Assembly (NCBI GenBank): GCA_016874835.1 | Contig: VGTB01000010.1 | Span: 1-35,455 of the forward strand | Length of the DNA stretch: 35,455 nucleotides | Source of the DNA: Deltaproteobacteria bacterium | Lineage (GTDB): Bacteria > Desulfobacterota > Syntrophia > Syntrophales > UBA2185 | Reading direction: 5' to 3' | Shown here: positions 11,117-19,439 of the stretch, piece by piece | How the letters are laid out: each line of letters starts with the position of its first letter | Numbering within the stretch: the stretch's first letter is position 1 | Notes under the pieces: generated by a model | What the model was told of the DNA's origin: nothing | The model's database searches: none | What the model saw: only the letters and a program-made list of their open reading frames with translations | Program-made: the position numbers and the translations under genes

Positions 11117-12394
11117 ATGGAAAAGCCTGTCCTGAGGAGAGACATCCAGCCTGTCGGCACCATAATCAACGGCCGTCAGATGATTACATTCCACGACCCT
11201 TATCAGCTTTCAGACAGCGGCATTGCCTTAGACGCCACCTCTCTTCCCATTCTCCAGCTTTTAGATGGCTCTCACGACGTGAGGGACATCCAGATCATAT
11301 TGATGAAGCGCCAAAGGGGGCGCATCGTGTACACCTCCGAAATTGAATCGTTCATCAATAACCTTGACAGGGCCTTTCTTCTTCAGAGCGAATATTTCGA
11401 GAACAAGTTGAATGAGCTCCGCAGAGACTTCAGCAGCAGGGATAACCGGCTCCCCATACACGCGGGGAAATCGTACCCGTCGGACGCCCGGCTCCTCTCC
11501 CGAAGTATCCGGGAAATTGAAAACAGCATCCATCATAAAGGTTCAGGGGATATTCCGGACTCAATTGCAGGCATTATAGCTCCCCATATCGATATCAAAG
11601 CGGCACAGCACGTCTATGTAAACACCTATCGCCACCTGAAAGATAAACGGTACGACCTGGTCATCATCTTCGGCATCAATCACCACGTGCAGGATGGCCT
11701 CTACTGCGTTACCGAAAAGAACTATGTAACTCCTTTCGGCGAAATTAAAACGGACAGGACGTTCATCTCGGAATTGAAGAGACGGGTGCCGGAGGGGACA
11801 CTTACACCGGACGACTTCGGACATAAAATTGAACATTCCATAGAATTTCAGACCATCTTCCTTCATCATTTCCTGCGGGAACCGTTCTCGATCGTTCCGG
11901 TTCTGTGCGGGAGCATTCACGATCTCATATCCCAGAAAAAGGATATATTTTCCGATCATCGATACTGCGGTATGGTGAATACCGTCAATGACCTGATAGG
12001 CGAAAGAAAAGCACGTACTCTCTTAGTTGCAGGTGTTGATTTTTCTCATGTCGGACTGAAATTCGGGGATCAACTGCCGGCAGAGGTGATTCTACCCCAG
12101 GCGCACGCAAACGACAGGAAAATCCTTTCCCTTCTCTCACAGGGGAAAATTGCTGAGATTTACAAAAACGCTCTGGAAACACAGGACAGGTACCACGTCT
12201 GCGGACTCCATGCCATCCTCGTTATCGGCAGCCTGCTCAAAGGCAGTCACGCCACCATTCTCCACTCAGAAATCTACGATGAACGGGTGACGAAGAGTGC
12301 CGTGACGTACGCCTCTTTACTTCTCCCGCCTCCACATCCACAGTCCTCCGGAAACCCCGCAGGGAGTTCCGGGGCACCTTCCATCCCGAAGTAA
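11117..12394 (+). CDS. Memo-family protein (AmmeMemoRadiSam system protein B) with extra N-terminal domain
   Basis: The C-terminal ~310 residues are Memo-like, related to class III extradiol dioxygenases and of unsettled biochemical role. Metal-site motifs are visible: HAGKSYPSD (115-123), APHIDIKAA with H157, NHH at 188-190, and EHSIEFQ (239-245). The first ~100 residues are not Memo: LSDSGIALDATSLPILQLLDG followed by helices looks like a small winged-helix or PqqD-like domain, which is inference from its pattern. In many genomes Memo is grouped with an AMMECR1 protein and a radical SAM enzyme; neither is adjacent here. AAGGGGA lies 7 bases before the ATG. It is divergent from pfkA and followed by a DUF4124 gene on the same strand. 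Confidence 0.85.
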   Translation: MEKPVLRRDIQPVGTIINGRQMITFHDPYQLSDSGIALDATSLPILQLLDGSHDVRDIQIILMKRQRGRIVYTSEIESFINNLDRAFLLQSEYFENKLNELRRDFSSRDNRLPIHAGKSYPSDARLLSRSIREIENSIHHKGSGDIPDSIAGIIAPHIDIKAAQHVYVNTYRHLKDKRYDLVIIFGINHHVQDGLYCVTEKNYVTPFGEIKTDRTFISELKRRVPEGTLTPDDFGHKIEHSIEFQTIFLHHFLREPFSIVPVLCGSIHDLISQKKDIFSDHRYCGMVNTVNDLIGERKARTLLVAGVDFSHVGLKFGDQLPAEVILPQAHANDRKILSLLSQGKIAEIYKNALETQDRYHVCGLHAILVIGSLLKGSHATILHSEIYDERVTKSAVTYASLLLPPPHPQSSGNPAGSSGAPSIPK

Positions 12395-12471
12395 TAAACA
12401 TGGAATATGATTGACAACCGCACCATTTTGGAATATTTTCTTCCAAAAACCACACAAAAGGAGCATGGAGA

Positions 12472-12942
12472 ATGACCGGCACACTATTCCGAACGTCAAT
12501 GATACTGCCTGTCGTGATTCTTTCTTTATTTATCTCTTTGGTTTATTCCGGCAACGCATGGGGAGGACCTTATTACCAATATACCGACAGCGACGGGTCT
12601 GTGGTGATCACCGACAATCCGCCACCGGGAGTCAAGGCGAAACCATTACATACCCTCAAAGAAACGACAGAGCAGGAAAGAGTGGAGTGGGAAAAGGAAA
12701 AGACGCTCCGGATGCAGCAATACCGCGAGGAAGATGCGAAGAGAAGCGAAAAATCGGACAAGATTAAAACGCTGAGGGAAGAATTGGAACGGGCGAAGAT
12801 GAACGAGGAGAAATACAGGTCGAATATGAATCAGTCCCACGGCTTTGCCCAGAAAAATTCCTGGAAGAAGCAGTTGGAGGAACAGCAAAAAGAGATTGAC
12901 GAAATAAAGAAAAAAATCGACGAAGCCGAAAAAGGTCCATGA
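12472..12942 (+). CDS. DUF4124-domain secreted protein with coiled coil
   Basis: The 156-residue product has an N-terminal signal segment (~8-31), then a short DUF4124 domain with YYQYTDSDGSVVITDNPPPG split around residues 34-53. A long, highly charged helical region (~60-150) rich in Glu, Lys and Gln is predicted to be coiled coil. DUF4124 proteins are envelope-located and generally uncharacterised. A GGAG lies 8 bases before the ATG. It is 77 bases downstream of the Memo gene and could share its transcript. Confidence 0.8.
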   Translation: MTGTLFRTSMILPVVILSLFISLVYSGNAWGGPYYQYTDSDGSVVITDNPPPGVKAKPLHTLKETTEQERVEWEKEKTLRMQQYREEDAKRSEKSDKIKTLREELERAKMNEEKYRSNMNQSHGFAQKNSWKKQLEEQQKEIDEIKKKIDEAEKGP

Positions 12943-12985
12943 TGTGAAAGGATTTTACCACACTAAGAAAGGAAATCGGCGTACT

Positions 12986-13720
12986 TTAGAAAATCTTCTC
13001 ATCCCCCAGGCGGGCGCGCTGCTTGAGGAAGTGATTCAACCCCGAGAGGGTGCGAACATTTTGCTCCCTAAGAGCTGCGAGAAAACGCGTGAAAAGCTGT
13101 GCCGTTAAAAAGGCGTCCCCTATCGCGGTATGCCTCTCTCCCGCCTCAATGCCATAATAGGCAATGAGATTATCCAGAGAATAACTCTTGACCGGAATAT
13201 GCAGCGCATTAGCGAGAGCTATAGTGTCCAGTGTCCTGTTCTTGATTTTCGTCCGACAATATTTTTTCAGCTTGGGGTTGATAAAGCCCAGATCGAAACC
13301 GATGTTATGTCCCACGATCACACTATTTCCGATAAAATCCAGAAACTCAATCAGTACACCGAAAAAGCCCAGGCGGCCGACCAGCATTTCCCTTTGAATC
13401 CCCGTAAGCTTTAACACATTTTCCGGCACTTCCCGATAGGGATAGACCAACTGATGAAAGGTCTTGTCTCCTTCTATTTCATGGCCTTTGACGATCACCG
13501 CCCCGACGGCAATGATCTCATCACCCTTCGCATGGTTAAAACCCGTTGTTTCCAGATCCATGACGGCATAGCGCACATCTTCCAGCAGAGTTGATGGGGA
13601 AACCGATCTGCTGTTTCGAGCGATCATCTCTCTTATTTGCTCAACCATGAAAGGCGGCAGTCCGTTTTTCTTCTGATTCTGCCTGAGGAATTTTTTTGCT
13701 TTGTCAATCAATGCATCCAT
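12986..13720 (-). CDS. DnaQ-like DEDDh 3'-5' exonuclease
   Basis: The 244-residue protein has all five catalytic residues of the DEDDh superfamily: D55 and E57 (VMDLETTG), D143 (GHNIGFDL), H197 and D202 (ERHTAIGDA). It resembles the epsilon subunit of DNA polymerase III, but the ~50-residue N-terminal helical extension suggests a separate exonuclease rather than the replicative proofreader. It starts 6 bases after the stop of the cNMP/CBS/DUF294 gene, so the two are co-transcribed. This pairing is often seen next to acetate-permease-type symporters, and such a symporter lies at 28-30 kb. Its cellular substrate is not known. Confidence 0.9.
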   Translation of the reverse strand: MDALIDKAKKFLRQNQKKNGLPPFMVEQIREMIARNSRSVSPSTLLEDVRYAVMDLETTGFNHAKGDEIIAVGAVIVKGHEIEGDKTFHQLVYPYREVPENVLKLTGIQREMLVGRLGFFGVLIEFLDFIGNSVIVGHNIGFDLGFINPKLKKYCRTKIKNRTLDTIALANALHIPVKSYSLDNLIAYYGIEAGERHTAIGDAFLTAQLFTRFLAALREQNVRTLSGLNHFLKQRARLGDEKIF

Positions 13721-13726
13721 GTATTT

Positions 13727-15652
13727 TCAAACGCCTGATGAAAGGGCCCTGCGGGTGTAATCCGTAAAATGCTCACTGGTGATTTTCTGCAGACGTAAAA
13801 TTGCAGAAAACGCACCTTTCAAAAGCAGCTGTTCTGTCTTGTTGAGACGATATGGATTTACATAGTTATCGGCCCCTTTCCCCTGTTTGAGCTTGTTCAC
13901 GTTTTCACGTATCTCCAGCATCATCAGAGTTTCAAAGGCTTCCCGTATGAGTGCCCCATCCTCCCCGGATATAATGCCATTTTTCACAGTCCGGTCAATC
14001 CTGCCTAAGGTGGACGCATCGGATATCCTGTTTCGCACGGCAAAAACACGGAAACAGTTGATAATATGACGGCACACGTACTTGAGGTTTATCTCATTCT
14101 TGTGGGGCCCCTTTTTCTCCGTGACGAAACCTCCCAATAGATTTAAAGGGACGGGTCTCATAAGTTCATCTTCCGTCAAGATATGAGTCAAGCCGTGGGA
14201 AGTTTTAAAACCATCAAATATGTGCTCCCAGAGTTGCTGGCTCAGGCCCCACGATCCATATAAGGGCCGGCAATCCAGAAAGATGGTGAGCATCCGGATG
14301 CTGTCCTCCTCATCCTCATTGAACCAGCGGGTAATAACTTTTTTCCACTCACTCAGGGAACGACACCACTTCGGGTTCGATGCCATCACACCTCCCTTGC
14401 AGGGGGCAAATCCGGCTCGTACAAGCTCTTCAACCACCCTGGAGCCGAGCACCTGAAAATACTGACTGTGATCGCGTGTACTGTCGTCATAGATGATTGC
14501 ATTATCCTGGTCGGTGCGAAGCATCTGCTCCTTGCGTCCGGCACTCCCCATATTGATCCAGCAGTACTCCACGGGAGGGGGACCATACCCGTTCTTTGCC
14601 AGCTCCTGTTCACACAATACGATGATCCTGGACGTCAGCCGATCGTGCATCTCCGTAATGATCTCGAAGAGTTCAGGTACAGACGCCCTTTCCGTCACCA
14701 GGGCATATAAAAAATCATCCACCTCCTGGCCGATCTGGGAAAGATGGTCCAGATCCTTCGCGGTCTCTATTTTATCGGTAACCCAAAGACTTCCGGTGCT
14801 CCGTGTATTGACCAGATCACGCAAAGCCAGAACTCCCACGAGCCTGTCACCATCCATGACCACCATGTGTGTCACCTGATGTTTGATTACCGCTAACAGC
14901 GCCTGGTTGTAGAAGGCTTCCATCTGGAGTTTGATCAGTTTCTCGTCCATGACCATGCCTGCCGTAAGATTTTCCATCTGACATGATGCACGGGTCATTA
15001 CCTTGTGCACGAGATCTCTTTCTCTGACCAATCCAATGGGATACTCTTTATCATCAACGACAACCACGGAACCGACGCGTTGATCCACCATAAGTTTCGC
15101 CACATCTGCGACCGGCGTGCGATACTGACAGGTAACCGGTTCTGTCGTCATAATCTCACTTACCCGCTTCCGCAGAAGGGGCGATTCCGTCGTACTGCGG
15201 GCCTCATAGGAATGCTGAACAATAACTTCATTGTAGAGTAACCGCAGACGTTCGGTAAGTATTCCCGTATAGTGACCTGAAAAATGAGGATGAGTAACCA
15301 TCAACTCTTCTATTATCTTCCCTGGTATGAGAATGCACGTGATATCTTCAACTGCTCGAACCGAGGCGGGATAAGATTTTTGGGTGAGAACCGATGTAAT
15401 CCCGAAAAAATCGTGTTGATGACGGAAGCCGACACCGGATTCCTCATGTCTTTCATCCGTGATAACCACCTCCGCGGTCCCACGGGCTACGACAAAAAGT
15501 ATCGGAGGCCCCTCTTTCCCCTGTTTCAGAATGTAAGAACCTCTGGGAAATTTTCTTACCTCAACGGACTCAGCGATGTCCGCAAGAACTTCCGAACTCA
15601 GGTAGTTGAAGGGAACCGTTTGCCTCAATACTTCCACGACGTCAACTTCCAT
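13727..15652 (-). CDS. cNMP-binding / dual-CBS / DUF294 nucleotidyltransferase-like signalling protein
   Basis: Domains in order over 641 residues are: a cyclic-nucleotide-binding-like beta barrel (~15-135), two CBS domains (~164-220 and ~230-284) that probably sense adenosine nucleotides, a DUF294 nucleotidyltransferase-like domain containing NMGSAGRKEQMLRTDQDNA (367-385), and the DUF294 C-terminal helical domain (~480-635). The GS-x6-11-DxD-like pattern resembles GlnD-type transferases, but no substrate is established for this family. AGAGG lies 6 bases before the ATG. The exonuclease gene follows directly. In other bacteria these two genes sit beside a VC_2705-type symporter, suggesting a role in sensing or controlling short-chain acid uptake; that is inference. 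Confidence 0.9.
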   Translation of the reverse strand: MEVDVVEVLRQTVPFNYLSSEVLADIAESVEVRKFPRGSYILKQGKEGPPILFVVARGTAEVVITDERHEESGVGFRHQHDFFGITSVLTQKSYPASVRAVEDITCILIPGKIIEELMVTHPHFSGHYTGILTERLRLLYNEVIVQHSYEARSTTESPLLRKRVSEIMTTEPVTCQYRTPVADVAKLMVDQRVGSVVVVDDKEYPIGLVRERDLVHKVMTRASCQMENLTAGMVMDEKLIKLQMEAFYNQALLAVIKHQVTHMVVMDGDRLVGVLALRDLVNTRSTGSLWVTDKIETAKDLDHLSQIGQEVDDFLYALVTERASVPELFEIITEMHDRLTSRIIVLCEQELAKNGYGPPPVEYCWINMGSAGRKEQMLRTDQDNAIIYDDSTRDHSQYFQVLGSRVVEELVRAGFAPCKGGVMASNPKWCRSLSEWKKVITRWFNEDEEDSIRMLTIFLDCRPLYGSWGLSQQLWEHIFDGFKTSHGLTHILTEDELMRPVPLNLLGGFVTEKKGPHKNEINLKYVCRHIINCFRVFAVRNRISDASTLGRIDRTVKNGIISGEDGALIREAFETLMMLEIRENVNKLKQGKGADNYVNPYRLNKTEQLLLKGAFSAILRLQKITSEHFTDYTRRALSSGV

Positions 15653-15696
15653 GGACGCCTCTCAACATTGTTGGGTTTTTGTATAATGTTTCGATA

Positions 15697-15720
15697 TGCG
15701 GCAGAACTGCCCCTGCCGCA
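15697..15720. other. Perfect 8-bp hairpin between meaB and the cNMP/CBS gene
   Basis: TGCGGCAG (15697-15704) and CTGCCGCA (15713-15720) form a perfect stem around an 8-base loop. No T-run follows on the minus strand, so it is not a standard intrinsic terminator. It sits upstream of a TTATAC-containing stretch that could serve as the -10 of the cNMP/CBS gene, and may act as an attenuator or boundary. Confidence 0.5.
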
Positions 15721-15777
15721 ATGAATCTGATACTCACGGTAGAATCAGGTTATCAGGCTGGGATATTGACCGATCAA

Positions 15778-16743
15778 CTATATACATTCCTGCAGGTACT
15801 TTCTCGCGACCTCTTCGGCCAGCGAACAGGGATCCGATTCCTTCTTCAGTAATTTTTCTACCATGCGATCGAGCTCACCGGTACTTACGAGCATGTTCAG
15901 CACCGGTTCTAAAATGCTGGATCGAAGCGCCTCATTGAGTTCATGCATAGTTTTGCGGCGCAGCCTGTCACCTATCAGGTCAGAACTTACCAGGAATTCA
16001 TAATGTTCATGAATACGAGCGCTTAACTTACCAATGTCCTGTTCAAATTCTTCAGGTTTGAAAGAATTACCGATCGTTACTATGGGGGGTCGCCAACCGC
16101 CGGCGGCAACCGGAGACATGTCCAGCATGGCCATCAATTCTCTCTGGAGTTTACCTGCTCCTTCGCGGTCAGACTTGTTTACCACGAATATGTCTGCAAT
16201 CTCCATGATCCCTGCCTTTATCGCCTGGATTTCATCTCCCATTCCGGGAACAAGGACGACTATTACCGTATGGGCATAGTTGATAATTTCCACCTCCTGC
16301 TGACCCGTGCCCACGGTTTCTACAAGAATGATATCTTTCCCCATGGCATCCATGACATGGATCGCATCGCCGACCGCCTTTGACAGCCCACCGAGAGATC
16401 CCCTTGTCGCAAGACTCCTGATGAAGACACCGGGATCCTCCGCGTGTCGCTGCATGCGTATTCTATCTCCCAGGGTGGCTCCTCCGGTAAAGGGGCTTGT
16501 TGGATCAACCGCTAAAACACCCACTGTTCTGTTTCTTTTCCGGTTCGCTTCAACCAGTCCGTCAACAAGGGTGCTCTTCCCCGCTCCCGGCGATCCGGTA
16601 ATGCCCACCACCTGAGCCTTACCCGTATAGGGAAAGATATGCTTGATGGTAAATTTCGCCTCAGGGATACTATCTTCAATATCTCTTATAAGGCGGGATG
16701 CCGCCCTGATGTCACCCGCCTTAATCTTTTTGCCTATTTCCAT
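15778..16743 (-). CDS. meaB: MeaB/ArgK-type G-protein chaperone of the B12 mutase
   Basis: This P-loop GTPase guards loading and repair of adenosylcobalamin in acyl-CoA mutases. It has 321 residues, a Walker A GSPGAGKST at 50-58, VDPTSPFTGGATLGDR in the switch I / base-specific region, ETVGTGQQEVE as switch II, and NKSD for guanine recognition. The C-terminal helices (REHYEFL-like segment and beyond) form the dimerisation arm. Its start lies 4 bases after the stop of the cobalamin-binding subunit, so the mutase and its chaperone are one operon. Fused versions of exactly these parts exist as IcmF, which agrees with the mutase being of the isobutyryl type. Confidence 0.95.
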   Translation of the reverse strand: MEIGKKIKAGDIRAASRLIRDIEDSIPEAKFTIKHIFPYTGKAQVVGITGSPGAGKSTLVDGLVEANRKRNRTVGVLAVDPTSPFTGGATLGDRIRMQRHAEDPGVFIRSLATRGSLGGLSKAVGDAIHVMDAMGKDIILVETVGTGQQEVEIINYAHTVIVVLVPGMGDEIQAIKAGIMEIADIFVVNKSDREGAGKLQRELMAMLDMSPVAAGGWRPPIVTIGNSFKPEEFEQDIGKLSARIHEHYEFLVSSDLIGDRLRRKTMHELNEALRSSILEPVLNMLVSTGELDRMVEKLLKKESDPCSLAEEVARKYLQECI

Positions 16744-16747
16744 CGCA

Positions 16748-17158
16748 TTATTCCAGCGGTTTCACATTCTTTTTGATCCAATCCACGATCACATCAAGAG
16801 GCGTGCCCGGCGTAAATATCGCCTTGATCCCCGCATCATAGAGCTTCTGACAATCCTGATCGGGAATAATTCCACCCCCGATTACGGTGATATCACCCGC
16901 ACCGTTTTCCTGCAACAGTTTCACCACCTGAGGAAACAAATACCGGTGAGCCCCCGAAAGACAGCTCAAACCCACGAGATCCACGTCTTCCTGAATAGCC
17001 GATGATGCAATCTGTGCCGGCGTCTGGTGACATCCCGTATAAATCACCTCAAAGCCCGCATCCCGGAAACACCTCGCCAGCACCCTGGCTCCTCGATCGT
17101 GACCATCAAGACCCGGTTTCGCAACCATGACACGAAGTTTCCTCTCTGACATTTTCAT
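16748..17158 (-). CDS. icmB: Cobalamin-binding small subunit of acyl-CoA mutase (IcmB-like)
   Basis: The 136-residue protein is a stand-alone B12-binding domain. The DxHxxG motif is GLDGHDRGARV, giving the lower axial histidine. The GLSCLSGAH and GGGIIPDQD loops would hold the nucleotide tail of cobalamin. The segment IYTGCHQTPAQI closely follows known IcmB sequences. It pairs with the large subunit encoded 21 bases upstream on the same strand. ATG 17158 lies only 3 bases from GGAGG; a second ATG at 17152 has better spacing and would give 134 residues. Confidence 0.93.
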   Translation of the reverse strand: MKMSERKLRVMVAKPGLDGHDRGARVLARCFRDAGFEVIYTGCHQTPAQIASSAIQEDVDLVGLSCLSGAHRYLFPQVVKLLQENGAGDITVIGGGIIPDQDCQKLYDAGIKAIFTPGTPLDVIVDWIKKNVKPLE

Positions 17159-17179
17159 CTCCCTCCTGCAATTATTCTC

Positions 17180-18862
17180 CTAATAGAGTCCCGGATCACG
17201 GTATTCGCCGTACACTTCACGATAGACATCGCATATCTCCTGAACGCTGGCCAGATTCTTCACCGCCTCAATGCAGTGAGGCATGACGTTCTCACCTTTC
17301 TTGCACGCATTCTTAATATCATCGAGACTCTTTTTTACCGCCTTATTATCCCGCTTCCTGCGTACCGCATTCAACCTCGCGATCTGATCCTCCTCCACCT
17401 TATCGTCAATCTCCAAAAGAGGAATGGGTAGTTCTTCATCGGTCACGTATTTATTGACACCGACCATGATCTTCTCACCGGCATCAATCTGCCTCTGAAA
17501 CTTGTAGGCAGCATCGGAGATCTCAAGCTGGGGGAACCCTTTCTCGATTGCGGCAACCATGCCCCCCATTTCATCAATCCTGTTGATATAGTCCCAGGTC
17601 TGCTCCTCCATCTCGTTGGTCAGGGCTTCAATGAAATATGAACCTCCCAGAGGATCAATGGTACTGGCCGCCCCGGTCTCCTCTGCGATGATCTGCTGGG
17701 TACGGAGAGCTACCTGCACGGCACTATCCGAAGGGAGACACAATACCTCGTCTAAGGAGTTGGTGTGCAGTGACTGAGTACCGCCCAACACCGCAGCGAG
17801 AGCCTCAACAGCCGTCCTCACCACGTTGTTATACGGCTGCTGGGCCGTCAGTGAACAGCCTGCCGTCTGGGTATGGAAGCGCATCCACCACGATCTCTGG
17901 TCTCTCGCATTGTAGCGGTCACGCATGGCCTTCGCCCAGATTCTCCGGGCAGCCCTCATCTTGGCGATTTCTTCAAAGAAATCGATGTGAGAGTTAAAGA
18001 AGAAGGAGAGCCTCGGTGCAAACTCATCTACATTCAACCCTTTTCGGTTTATCACGTCCTCTACATATTCCATACCATCGCGGAGCGTGAACGCCAGTTC
18101 CTGTACTGCCGTGGAACCCGCTTCCCTGATATGGTATCCGCTGATGCTGATAGTGTTCCACCGGGGTACATACTTCGTCCCGAACTCAACGGTGTCGCTG
18201 ATGAGTTTCACCGACGGCTCCGGCGGACACATGAATGTCTTCTGGGCGATGAACTCCTTCAGCATGTCGTTCTGAATCGTTCCTCCGATCTGAGTGAGGG
18301 GAACTCCCTTCATTTCCGCCGCCGCACAGTACATGGCCCAGAGCACGGAAGCAGGCGGATTAATGGTCATGGACGTCGTCACCTTGTCCATGGGAATCCC
18401 ATCGACAAGCTGAAGAAAATCCTCCAGGGTATCTATGGCAACACCGCACTTCCCGCATTCACCGCGGGCTTTGGGAGAATCCGTGTCGTACCCCATCAGA
18501 GTCGGGAAATCGAAGGCTGTACTCAGACCGGTCTGTCCCTCTTTGAGAAGCATATGCCAGCGCCTGTTGGTGTCCTCCGCGCTCCCCATACCGGAGAACA
18601 TCCTGAACGTCCAGTAGCGCCCGCGATAACCGGTCACCTGATTACCCCGCAAAAAGGGAAACTGCCCCGGATAGCCGATATCCCGGGCAAAATCCATATC
18701 CTTCATATCCTCAGGAGTATAGAGTCTTTTGATCTCGAGGTCTGAAACGGTTGACCAGCGCTCCTTCTGGTCAGGAACCTTGCTGACCACCTTTCGCACC
18801 TCATCCTCCCACTTCTTCCTCAGCTCGCCGGATTGGCTCAGCACCTCTTTCGCAAAGTACAT
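17180..18862 (-). CDS. icmA: B12-dependent acyl-CoA mutase large subunit, isobutyryl-CoA mutase type
   Basis: This 560-residue TIM-barrel subunit rearranges a branched acyl-CoA by a radical mechanism. ATG 18862 is chosen because GGAGGAGG lies just upstream; the longer ATG at 18892 has no such site. From this start, residue numbers coincide with those of Propionibacterium MutB: T85, R87, Y243 and H244 match, but position 89 is Phe (WTFRMFSG) and position 207 is Gln (EFIAQKTF). Methylmalonyl-CoA mutases have Tyr89 and Arg207, the latter binding the free carboxylate; Phe/Gln is the isobutyryl-CoA mutase pattern. No epimerase or methylmalonyl decarboxylating enzyme is nearby, whereas all steps of butyryl-CoA oxidation are. 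Automatic annotation will probably say methylmalonyl-CoA mutase. Related Phe/Gln enzymes also take isovaleryl-CoA. Confidence 0.88.
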   Translation of the reverse strand: MYFAKEVLSQSGELRKKWEDEVRKVVSKVPDQKERWSTVSDLEIKRLYTPEDMKDMDFARDIGYPGQFPFLRGNQVTGYRGRYWTFRMFSGMGSAEDTNRRWHMLLKEGQTGLSTAFDFPTLMGYDTDSPKARGECGKCGVAIDTLEDFLQLVDGIPMDKVTTSMTINPPASVLWAMYCAAAEMKGVPLTQIGGTIQNDMLKEFIAQKTFMCPPEPSVKLISDTVEFGTKYVPRWNTISISGYHIREAGSTAVQELAFTLRDGMEYVEDVINRKGLNVDEFAPRLSFFFNSHIDFFEEIAKMRAARRIWAKAMRDRYNARDQRSWWMRFHTQTAGCSLTAQQPYNNVVRTAVEALAAVLGGTQSLHTNSLDEVLCLPSDSAVQVALRTQQIIAEETGAASTIDPLGGSYFIEALTNEMEEQTWDYINRIDEMGGMVAAIEKGFPQLEISDAAYKFQRQIDAGEKIMVGVNKYVTDEELPIPLLEIDDKVEEDQIARLNAVRRKRDNKAVKKSLDDIKNACKKGENVMPHCIEAVKNLASVQEICDVYREVYGEYRDPGLY

Positions 18863-19109
18863 ATAACCTCCTCCTTCCACATAAGTATGCAATAATTATT
18901 ACGCATCATTAAAGCGAAACACTTGTTTCAGGATTAATTCAACCTTATTCAATCTCATGATATATAATCCTGCTCCCGGCACATATGTTTGTCAAGGGGT
19001 AAAGATTCGCCCCGCAGCAACGCTATCTATGATCAACTGGACAATGATGCCATCTTATGTTATTCATCGCCACGTAGCATAATCCATCACCCGATACGGA
19101 GGTACTTCA
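18863..19109. promoter_or_regulatory. Divergent intergenic region upstream of icmA
   Basis: On the minus strand a perfect TTGACA (18990-18995) lies upstream of icmA, but the nearest good -10 (TATATA) is 23 bases away, longer than the usual 16-18. The leader before icmA is over 100 bases. I looked for a cobalamin riboswitch and saw no B12-box-like conserved core. On the plus strand GGAGG precedes the 99-residue hypothetical gene by 7 bases. Confidence 0.4.
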
Positions 19110-19409
19110 ATGGAGATCAAAATGCCCATCAAGTTCCACGGCAATTACCGCGTGATCATCCGCAAGGGGGACTGGGAAGCCCGGGAGCGATGCCAGAAAC
19201 TCATTATCAGAGAAATCTCACAAGAAGAAAAAAACCAATACTACAAAGACATGGATGAAAAAGACATCCCGACCCACCAGGTGAACTTTTTCGACTTCGG
19301 CTGCCGTCGCATCATAGAGGGCATACTCACAGTAAACGAGGAAGACAGAGCAGTTTTTAAAGTAGAAGAGAAAGAGTACGAGTTTTCACCTTTCGTCCCT
19401 AACACATGA
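19110..19409 (+). CDS. Hypothetical 99-residue protein
   Basis: I do not recognise a family. The product is soluble and charged, with KFHGNYRVIIRKGDWEARERCQKL at the start in an alternating strand-like pattern, a glutamate/lysine-rich helix in the middle, and a C-terminal VNEEDRAVFKVEEKEYEF strand region. It has a single Cys pair (C28, C65), no signal peptide and no membrane segment. A GGAGG 7 bases before ATG 19110 supports real translation. It is the only plus-strand gene inside the catabolic block, lying between the mutase operon and the acyl-CoA dehydrogenase, divergent from one and convergent with the other. Confidence 0.65.
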   Translation: MEIKMPIKFHGNYRVIIRKGDWEARERCQKLIIREISQEEKNQYYKDMDEKDIPTHQVNFFDFGCRRIIEGILTVNEEDRAVFKVEEKEYEFSPFVPNT

Positions 19410-19439
19410 TCCGGTAGTAAGAGCCGGGATGTCTTCGTC

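Noticed and set aside
17873-18745. Plus-strand 290-codon open frame
   Set aside because: It is the antisense shadow of the mutase large subunit; no start signal or domain pattern.
17180-18862. Methylmalonyl-CoA mutase
   Set aside because: The Phe89/Gln207 pair and the gene context favour the isobutyryl-CoA type.
18863-19109. Cobalamin riboswitch before the B12 mutase
   Set aside because: No B12-box-like core or riboswitch arrangement could be seen by eye; a covariance-model search would settle it.
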